DNA of 64,000 bases, from assembly GCA_947471745.1 (NCBI GenBank), contig CANJKZ010000011.1, positions 2,294,001 through 2,358,000 of the forward strand. Direction: 5' to 3'. Positions 55,938 to 64,000 of this stretch are shown in pieces. The translations under genes and the position numbers were made by a program. Within the stretch, counting starts at the first letter, position 1; every line of letters begins with the position of its first letter. The notes under the pieces are model-generated. The model was not told the origin of the DNA, made no database searches, and was given only the letters and a program-made list of their open reading frames with translations. Source of the stretch: Closterium sp. Naga37s-1 (lineage: Eukaryota > Streptophyta > Zygnematophyceae > Desmidiales > Closteriaceae).

Positions 55938-57596
55938 TGATTTTTACCCTGATTTGACTGATTTTCAGCCTTGTTTTCTGTACCAACCCTGAACTTTCAG
56001 CCTTTTTTATTTTGTAACCCTGAAATTTCAGCCATTTTTTTATGGAAGGGGACTGATTTTCAGCCTTTTATCGAACGTGTACACTGAATGCAGATTCCGC
56101 GTCCTTCCTGTAAAACACCCGATATCATGAGGACACGCAACATTTTCGGATCACAGACGTACGAAGTAAAAAAACATTTATCTTCAACAGCAGAAACTGT
56201 TCTAGTCGTTACCTTATTCACTACCGAAAGGGAAGGCCCAGGTTTGGTTCTCTGTGCTGTCATAACTAGCTGGACCCACACATTCTTGTACCAAAATATG
56301 TGAATGATGAAGAATCAGGCTTTTTGTTTTTGGAACCTTGAAATTTCAGGTTTTTTTTTGTAGGAACATTGACAATCAGCCTTTTTTTTCACAGGGACCC
56401 TGATGCAAAATGTTGCGTGTCCCTATGATCCTAAAAGTGAATCTGAGTGCAGGCCCTCAGTTTCACAGGCCCTCAGACCCTAAAAGTGAATCCGAGGGCC
56501 TGCCACCCCCCCCCCCCCCCCCCCCCCCCCCCCCACCCCCTCTTTCCCGTAACACGGGATTCCCGTTGGTTGACTGCGTGTACCAAAAATTTCGCACAGA
56601 TTGTACATGTGTTGCAGGGCCCAAAATATCAGGGTAAAATGCCCTGATTACCCTGGGGGCGGGCCACTTTTTCAGAGTTACCCTTTCTAAATCAGGCTTC
56701 GTAGATTCTTACCCTTACCCAAAAAGTGTTGGTGCTTTTTTCCCCTGATTGGATTTTTAGTTAGCCTGACGGAATCAGGGTTGTGTGACGACTACCCAGT
56801 TACCGAAGCTATTTTTAACGCGGATCAGCCCATTCTCCGCGTGGTGCCAAAATGTCCCACTCTCACACTGGCACCGTCATCGCTGATGACCACAGGCGGG
56901 AAACCGTGAAATGTTGTCGGTGGCTCGTCATGTGGCCTTATTGGCTGTCTTACCCACAGGATTGCCAACGCACCCCTGCATCGAGCCAAACCACGCCACG
57001 CCCACTACCAGGTGAGCAGAGTTGCGCGTCAAGGACAACTTCTTGCTGTCCTACGCATCAACTTGCAGTCGCAGTGAGGCCATGGGAGGTTCGAGCTCAA
57101 CGAGGGGGTCTCTCGCTTGTTCTCCATTCTCGTCCATTTTCAACTCATTCGTCAAACATGCCAGCTGGAGAGGCTGATCCACCTGGTAGCACGAGAAACA
57201 GACTTTCCGTGCTGGGAGTTTTCCACGCCTTAACATAAACTACACCGTTCCTATCTCGCCGGCGCCTCGCGAACCGTCTCCAGAATGCGAGGAAGGAACG
57301 GTGTATTCGTTCCAGCCATTAGACTCACCCCATGCGTGGGAGCCACACCCTTCCCTGGATCTTGTGCCCGGAGGTGGCGAGGGCCTGTCTAAGCCACACG
57401 CCTTCGACGGTCAGCAGCGCGCCCGACAAGCGACAACGTATGGGAGCGACGTACAAGCAACAGACACTCTGGGGCGCCCCACCTCTCCGAAACGCGTTTT
57501 CTCATAAACGGCCTGCACCTCTTGCCGAACCCAAGCCTCCCACCGCCTTGGCGTGTGTCCTTCCCCAACATCATGAGCATGTAGCAGTCAGTCGCC
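55938..57596. other. repeat-rich DNA without a recognised gene
   Basis: CCCTGATT, TTTCAGCC and ATCAGGG motifs recur many times, and a run of 29 C lies at 56506-56534. The phrase CAGGCCCTCAG appears here (near 56451 and 56466) and at 50105, on the other side of the DIRS-type element, suggesting that element inserted into this repeat. Small open frames near 56852-57238 and 57301-57619 have no motif I recognise. Confidence 0.45.
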
Positions 57597-57863
57597 ATGC
57601 TGCCATTGAGCACGGTTGAATGCAAGCGGGGCTTCTCGAAGCAGAACCTGATCAAGACTTGGGGATGTGGCAGCCTTGGCGACACAAGCCTGGAGCACCT
57701 GATGCGGTGCTCTCTGCTGCGGTATGATGTCGACTGGTACGAGGTGGTCGCCATCTTCCGAGGAGAGAAGCTCAGACGATCCACCAAGGAGTTTGACGCC
57801 TCCAGGGCTAGCGATTCAGAGTTTGTAGAGGAAGTTGTAGGCAGTGGGGGTGGCACTGAGTAG
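57597..57863 (+). pseudogene. hAT-type transposase C-terminal remnant
   Basis: The frame contains MLPLSTVECKRGFSKQNLIK and then DTSLEHLMRCSLL. This is the C-terminal hAT dimerisation region (consensus ECERGFS..N.IKT...L....L..LM). Upstream codons in the same frame include FPN-like sequence but also a TAG near 57580, and no catalytic core is recognisable within the preceding kilobase. It is therefore a 3' fragment of a dead hAT transposon, possibly the source of the surrounding CAGGGT-rich repeat. Confidence 0.6.
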
Positions 57864-58155
57864 TTGTGATGTTTGTGCAACCTTATTAATACTGAAGAAA
57901 TTATGTAACAGACAAAGTAGTATTGGAAACAGGTTATCTGTAGAAATACCCTGCTCAAATCAGGCTAGCATGCCGAAATCCTTGATTTACCCTGATGCAA
58001 ACAGGGTATGGAAAATTTTACACAACGGGTCAGGGTAAAGAGGAGCTGCAACCCTGATTTGTCAGGGTGGGCCTAAACCAATTTTGGGGCCTGATGTGTT
58101 GGCATGAACTTGAACACCATTGGTCAGAATTACAGTTTCTTTCGTGACACCGCCA

Positions 58156-58286
58156 TGTCAAATTGCATTTATTATCTCTAGGCTGTAGTGGGGCATACTC
58201 TAAGGAGTACAACACCTTAGGTCATTCCTAGTACTTGTACCCACTCTTCCCTACTAGTCAATCATTCCTACGTTCTATTCCTGACA
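58156..58286 (+). repeat. left LTR of copia C
   Basis: 131 bp, TGTCAAATTG to TGACA, immediately followed by the primer binding site. Confidence 0.87.
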
Positions 58287-58339
58287 TGGTATTCAGAGCA
58301 GGTCCCTCTGTAGGACCGCTCCGTTAGGGCCCACCCCAC

Positions 58340-58730
58340 CAACCGTACGTACTACCCCAGGAGCTGCTGCTGTCGCGTGCTGCCCTACTCGCCGCGCGCT
58401 GCTGCCCTGCCCTGCCCAGCGCTATCGCGCTGCCCTGCCCCGCGCTGCCCCGCCGCGCGCTGCCCTGCTGCCACGCGTGCTGCGCTGCTGCCCGTACTTC
58501 CCTGCTCGCCGCGAGCTGCCCTGCTCGCCGCGCGCGACCTGCGCCACGCACGCGCACAGCTTGCGCCCTGCCCGTACGCGCACCGCCTACGTGCGCCCTG
58601 CCCACACGCACGCTGCCCATGCGCGCCCTGCCCTTCTGCCCGCACGCTGCCCTGCCCTGCAGCGCGCGCGCTGCCCTGCCCTGCAACCTGCGCGCTGCCC
58701 TGCCCTGTAGCCCGTGCGCTGCCCTGCCAC
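58340..58730 (+). repeat. CTGCCCTGC-rich leader repeat of copia C
   Basis: Degenerate GCGCGCTGCCCTGCC-type units, positioned like the C-rich minisatellite of copia B. Confidence 0.7.
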
Positions 58731-58853
58731 TACAGCGACTACCGCTACTGCTACAGCTGCAACTACAGCGGTCGCTTCTGACGCCCTTGCGCCGCTGCTA
58801 TTGACTGCCACTGCCTGACATGGCCACTATCACAGTCGTAGCAGCGTCTGGCG

Positions 58854-61800
58854 GTGGATAGCAGCAACAGTGTCAGCCGGAGACTCTATCGCTGCAGCAG
58901 CTTCGCGAGTGGGTTGCTCGGCAAGGCCGCTCTGGTCCTGGAGCTTGGGATTTCATGCGTGCTGGCGATACTGGACAGCAGTGGCGGTCTCGTTGCCAGG
59001 AGACTCTCTCGCGACAGCAGCTTCGTGAGTGGGTTATTCAGCAAGGCCGTCCTGGTGGTGGAGGTTGTGGTGCTGGACAGCAGCGGCAGCAGGAGACCCT
59101 CTCACCGCAGCTTCGCGAGTGGGTTTCTCAGCGATGCGTCCCTGGTAGTGCAGAGGCTACTAGTCTAGGTGCTGTGAGCTTGGTAGCACAGGTGCACTTT
59201 CTGTAGAGGCTTTGCACATCTTCAGGCTTGACTCAGGCACGATTTGCTGCTTCTTCCGCGACTGCACCACAGGCACACCGCTCACTACACCTGTCCCGGT
59301 CTCTTTGGCTGACCCCTCTGGGGGCCCAGTTGTAGCACGTGCCTCCAAAGTTCTCCCGTGTCTGGCAGCCCCCTCAGGCTCCCTCACAGGTTTCCACCTC
59401 CCTTCGTTCTCTAAGAACATGGTGAGTAACGCTGTCCTCCATCACCAGTTTGTCACTGTGACTACTCCTGGGGGTGAGCTTGTGGCGATCTTTATGGACT
59501 CACGCACTGGCAAACACCTCGCCACGTTCACTCGGAGGCCTGGGTCTGGCCTGTACACACTGACTACTGAGTCTGCACAGGTGGCTGCGTAAGGTCAGGT
59601 GGCTGAGTCGGGTCAGTTAGATGCGTCTTGTTCGTGTCGGCCACTCTCGCACCGTCTTGGTCACCCCTCCCTGCCGCGCCTTCGTGGCATGCACACACGT
59701 CTCCTTGTCTCTAGCCTCCCAAGGTCCCTGCCCCCACTCTTGCGCTCGCTTGCACCGCCGTGCCTTCCGTGTGTCGAGGGGCGGCAGCGCGCCGCTCCTC
59801 ACTCCTCCTCATTTCCGTTGACCACTGCTCCTCTGCAGACTCTCCACATGGACATGTGGGGCCCAGCCCGCGTCCGTGGACAGGACAAGGAGCGCTACTT
59901 TCTGCTGGTTGTTGACGACTACACGCGCTACACCACGGTCTTCCCCTTGCGGAGCAAGGCAGATGTCCGCGGTGTTTTGATCGACTGGATCATCGCTGTT
60001 CGTCACCAGCCAAGCACGCGGTTTCAGCAGGACCTCCCAGACCTGCGACTGCACTCTGACAGAGGCAGTGAGTTTTCCTCCTGCCTCCTTCGGAACTTTT
60101 GTCGTGCGGAGGGCATCACTCAGTCGTTCACGCTTCCGGCCTCTCCATAGCAGAATGGGATTGCTGAGCGTCGCATTGGCTTGGTCGTGGAGGTTGCTCG
60201 CACCTCCATGATCCATGCGGCTGCTCCCCATTTTCTGTGGCCGTTTGCGGTCCGATACGCCGCGCATTAGCTCAACCTCTGGCCGCGTGTCTCTGTGCTA
60301 GAGACCTCGCCTATACTGCGTTGGGCGGGGGAGGTTGGCGATGCGTCGGCGTTTCGGGTCTGGGGCGCGCTCTCCTTTGTCCACGATACACCGCGAGCAA
60401 GCTCCCTCTTCGCACACTCCGCCGCGTCTTCCTTGGCTTCCCCACCGACGCCCCGCCCTGGCAGTTTTACCACCCTACCTCGTGCCGCGTCCTGTCCTCA
60501 TAGGACGTTACCTTTGACGAGTCGGTCTGGAGGTACTGGAGGTACTGGAGGTACTGGAGCTGCTGGTACTGGAGGTACTGGAGCTGCTGGTGCTGGAGGT
60601 GCTAGAGCTGGAGGTGCTGGAGGTACTGGAGCTGGAGGTACTAGAGCTGGAGGTACTGGAGCTGCTGGTGCTGGAGGTGCTAGAGCTGGAGGTGCTGGAG
60701 GTACTGGGGCTGCTGGTGCTGGAGGTGCTGGAGCTGCTGGTGCTGGAGATGCTAGAGCTGGAGGTGCCGGAGGTGCTGGAGCTGCTGGTGCTGGAGGTGC
60801 TAGAGCTAAACCCTTCGTCCTTCCTCTGTTCCACAGCATGTTGCTCTGCCGTCTCCTTCGACGTCCTCTCTTCCTGACGTTCCTGACCCTGAGTCCGACC
60901 TTTCTCGTGCTGCTAGTCCTACTATCACTCGTCTCCTCGCCACTGTTGTCTCTGACCCTTCGTTTGAGTCTACTGCAGCGTTTGCCCTAGTCACTGAGCT
61001 AGTCGACTTTGCTGCAACCTGTAGTCTCGACTGTGTCGCGAGTCTGGTTACTGAGTCTGAGTCCGTCTGTCCTCTGTCTGCCGAGGTTGAGCTTGCCCTT
61101 AGCAGTGACGTTCTTGAGGACAGGTAGTTTGAGCTTGAGTCTCTCGCGGCCGCTTTACCTCGTTTTGCGTCCATGCTGCTTTACCCTGAGGGAGACCCGG
61201 ATGCACTTAACATCCCTACCCCGCGCTCTTACGCAGAGGCGATCACGGGTGAGTACTCCTCTCCGTGGCAGAGAGCCATGGACGTAGAGATGGCTTCCTG
61301 GAAGTCCACAGGCACCTACGTCGACGCAGTTCCTCCTCTTGGTGCGAATATAGACGATAGCATGTGGATTTTTCAGAGTGAAGTGGATGCCGGGATCTCC
61401 GCCTGCCTTCAAGGCGCGTTACGTTGCTCGAGGCTTCAGTCCACGACAGGGGGTCGACTTCTTCCAGACCTTCGCCCCCACCCAGAAGATGACTACTCTT
61501 CGGGTGCTGCTGCACGTTGCAGCACAGCGTGACTACGAGCGGCACTCCCTCGACTTCTCCACAGCTTTCCTGCATGAGGAGATCTGTCTGCGCCGCCCAC
61601 CTGGCTTCACTGGGTCGTTTCCTGCGGGTACCCAGTGGAGCCTCTGGCGGCCAGTCTACGGTCTCCGCCAGGCGCCCTGCGAGTGGCACGGCACATTGAG
61701 GATGACACTTGCGGCTCTTGGTTTTGCTCCTTCCGCTGCTGACCCATCGCTGTTTCTGCGCACCGACCCTACTCTGCCGCCGTTCTACATCCTCGTGTAC

Positions 61801-62777
61801 GTCGACTTTGTCTTTGCTACTGCCGACACTGAGGCGCTGAGCCTTGTGAATTCGGAGCTGCAGAAGAGACACACGTGCACTGACCTGGGTGAGCTGCGTA
61901 GCTATCTTGGCTTGTAGATCACCCAGGACAGAGCACGGCGCACCATCACTTTGACTCAGTCACACATGGTGCAGCAGGTCCTTCAGCGCTTCGGCTTTCA
62001 GTTCTCCTCGCCACAGCGCACTCCTCTGCCTATAGGCCACTCGCTCTCAGCTCCACCTTTGGACGAGTCGGTATAGTCGAGTGGCCCATATCCAGAGCTT
62101 GTGGGCTGCCTCATGTACCTGATGACGTTTACACGACCTGACCTCGCGTACCCTCTCAGCATCCTTGCTCACTTCGTCGCGCCCAGGCGACACAGGAAGG
62201 AGCACTGTACAGTTGTGCAGAGGGTACTGCGTTACTTGTGCAGTACATCGGGCATGTGGCTCGTGCTTGGAGGTCGGGGTTCAGTAGTACTCACAGGCAC
62301 TCCGACGCTTCTTGGGCCGATGACCATGCGACTCAAAGATCGACACAGGGTTAGTCTTTCAGTCTCGGCTCAGGTTCTGTCTCTCAGAGGTCCACTCGTT
62401 CGTCTTCTGTGCTTGGTTCCAGCTGTGAGGCCGAGATCTACGCTGGGGCCATGGCTGCACAGGAGTTACGTTGGCTGACCTACCTGCTGACCGACTTGGG
62501 TGAGCGGCCTCGTTCTCCTCCGGTTCTGTACGTCGACAACAAGGCCATGATTGCCTTGTGTCAGGAGCAGAGACTGGAGCACGGAACGAAGTACATTGCT
62601 CTTCGTTACTTTCTTTGCAGGGAGTTGCAGCAGCGTCGTCAGCTGCGCCTTGCTTACGTGGCCTCTTGGGCCAACACTGCTGATGTCTTCACCAAGGCTC
62701 TTGTGCTTGGTGATCATCAGCGTTTCTGCATTGCTTTAGGCCTTGTGCCTACTCTGCCTCACCTACTGGTTGGTTGA
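58854..62777 (+). pseudogene. copia C gag-pol, multiple stops and frameshifts
   Basis: Recognisable in order: protease FRLDSGTICCFF (~59225), LSHRLGHPSLPRLRGMH (59640), integrase MDMWGPARV, LHSDRGSEF and NGIAERRIG (59850-60175), a Gly/Ala-repeat linker, reverse transcriptase (YAEAITGEYSS to ~61900) and RNase H (YVDNKAMIALCQEQRLEHG, 62530-62585). Stops include TAA 59590-59592, TAG 60148-60150, TAG 60268-60270 and TAG 61915-61917. Frameshifts lie near 60.39, 60.52, 61.37 and 62.35 kb. The catalytic YVDD box reads YVDF, so even a repaired frame would lack one RT aspartate. Confidence 0.87.
60526..60815 (+). repeat. GGAGGTACT/GGAGCTGCT repeats (Gly/Thr/Ala linker) in copia C
   Basis: About 290 bases of 9-12-base units such as GGAGGTACTGGAGCTGCTGG, in the same place as the linker repeats of copia B. 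Confidence 0.82.
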
Positions 62778-63022
62778 CTTGTCTTGTACGGTGATCTATA
62801 CATATATAAACCTGCATGCTTGCTCTTGCTAGGTTGTGATCACTGTACTGCTTGTGCTTTTATAACTCTGCATATGAACTGGCCTTGTGACCGCTTGCTT
62901 GTGCTAAGAATGCGTGGTGATCTTGAGATCCACCATGATCTTTGCTTTGCTTTGTTCTCTTGCTTAACTGGTCTTGTGACCGTCCGTTGTGTTTGCTACC
63001 CCCCACTTTGCCTATGGGGGTG

Positions 63023-63153
63023 TGTCAAATTGCATTTGTTATGTCTAGGCTGTATTGGGGCATACTCTAAGGAGTACAACACCTTAGGTCATTCCTAGTA
63101 CTTGTACACACTCTTCCATACTAGTCAATAATTCCTACGTTCTATTCCTGACA
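63023..63153 (+). repeat. right LTR of copia C
   Basis: 131 bp, homologous to 58156-58286 with about six substitutions. Confidence 0.87.
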
Positions 63154-64000
63154 TGCCAGGGTCTCAACACATGAATTCCTAACGAAACACAATTGATCAG
63201 GGTTTTGAAAATTGTTACACTGTGGCCTTAGGGTAAAAAGTTTTAAACTATGGAAAGCAATGACGGAAAGGAATTTTCCCAAGGGGTCCCACAGTGCCCT
63301 CTGGATTGGATTTAGAGTACTTTTTATCGTAAGGGTACGGTACTTCTCTGTACTTGGTCTTTCTAAAAGGGTGGTAAAAAAAAGCCTTTTTTATAAGGTT
63401 CATCCCTAAAACTACTATTTTCTATCAGTGTGAAAAACCATGTTACCCTTTCTTCAGAACTACAAGAACACATTCCGTCAAGTTTGTGCTGAAAATAATA
63501 TGGGCGTTCATTTAACCGAATCACTCCCTTCAATTTTACTAAGGGGCAAAAGACTCGAAATTCGTCAGTGTGGTACACGAAACCACTTTTCATCAGAAGG
63601 CTAAGTACAGTATGTCACTTTGGAAAACCAGTGTTGTATAAAACATTACTTTTTTTTTTTCGAAGGGTCCTAGAAAATTTCACTTTTGAAAATATGGGTG
63701 CATCGTATTACCTGGCCTTATAGTAAGGGCCATAAGGGTGATCTACCCTGATATCCAGAGGCCTGGTCACACTGATATCAGGGATTTGCTGAGGTGCAGG
63801 ACTGATGATAAGGGTTGCTAAAAACAAAAACATTAGGCCAGTTGTAGACCTCCGGGTCCATAATACGAGGGGGTGGGGTCGGGGGGGGGGGGGGAGGGGG
63901 GAAAGGTTACTCTATATAGGTCATTTGTAGTTATACCCCCCTTTTCTAGTGAAATCATTTTAAGACCCCCCCCCCATCCCTAGGATGAATGTGGGATTTG
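63154..64000. other. no gene recognised; repeat-like DNA
   Basis: Continues the CCCTGAT/ATCAGGG-rich DNA interrupted by copia C. Contains a run of 14 G at 63881-63894 and short poly-C runs near the end. Confidence 0.4.

Larger units (their letters stand above)
58156..63153 (+). mobile_element. Ty1/copia retrotransposon C (same family as B), degraded
   Basis: 131-bp LTRs starting TGTCAAATTG and ending CCTGACA flank a B-like interior. A primer site TGGTATTCAGAGC follows the left LTR, and a GGGGGTG purine tract precedes the right LTR. The flanking pentamers CGCCA (58151-58155) and TGCCA (63154-63158) fit a target duplication with one later mutation. The LTRs differ at about six sites (~4.6%). 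Confidence 0.88.

Noticed and set aside
1-64000. tRNA, rRNA or bacterial operon features
   Set aside because: No cloverleaf, rRNA-like or Shine-Dalgarno/operon organisation was found; introns and LTR elements show the DNA is eukaryotic nuclear.

Overview
This is eukaryotic nuclear DNA, probably from a streptophyte (a charophycean green alga or an early land-plant lineage). The only host gene I can reconstruct is a 13-exon peroxisomal hydroxypyruvate reductase (HPR1 type) that ends in the targeting tripeptide SKL. It is surrounded by plant-type transposons: Ty1/copia, PIF/Harbinger, a tyrosine-recombinase (DIRS/Ngaro-like) retroelement and a hAT remnant. GT-AG introns, high GC and many minisatellites fit this. 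I cannot name the species; a zygnematophyte is only a guess.

Layout. 1-772: minus-strand retrotransposon gag remnant running off the left edge. About 1.1-3.8 kb and 16.7-17.1 kb: two halves of one PIF/Harbinger element, with a Myb/SANT-like gene on + and a DDE transposase on -. The transposase was split by a copia element, A (3807-16672), with 587-bp LTRs and the 5-bp target duplication GCCCA. Removing A and one GCCCA rejoins the transposase reading frame exactly. A second copia element, B (4425-11161), with ~130-bp LTRs and target duplication TGTTC, sits in the 5' leader of A, so three transposons are nested. 17.1-19.1 kb is AT-rich or anonymous DNA. A small inverted-repeat element (19106-19537) lies just upstream of the HPR gene.

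19986-49435 is the HPR gene. Its coding exons total 1,173 bp (390 aa), but intron 9 alone is about 23.06 kb. That intron is almost entirely a tandem array of 165 near-identical units (101 of 130 bp, 63 of 149 bp, 1 of 150 bp). Each unit carries the 3' splice acceptor of intron 9 plus a crippled copy of the 5' end of exon 10. The real exon 10 is the last member of the series. A second, smaller array of the same kind lies in intron 11, where acceptor plus the 5' part of exon 12 is repeated at 132/133 bp. The tail of exon 11, with its donor site, is also duplicated. This repeated, splice-site-bearing duplication of exon fragments in one photorespiratory gene is the most unusual signal in the window.

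49.4-58.2 kb: anonymous DNA with recurring CCCTGAT/ATCAGGG motifs and poly-C runs, interrupted by a DIRS/Ngaro-like element (50118-55937) with split direct repeats A1...B1-A2-B2 and gag, RT-RNase H and tyrosine recombinase genes. A hAT transposase tail follows. 58156-63153 is a third copia element, C, of the same family as B but heavily broken. 63154-64000 has no gene.

The transposons are all damaged to some degree. The HPR gene has intact exons, and its function depends on whether the splicing machinery can ignore about 165 decoy acceptors.
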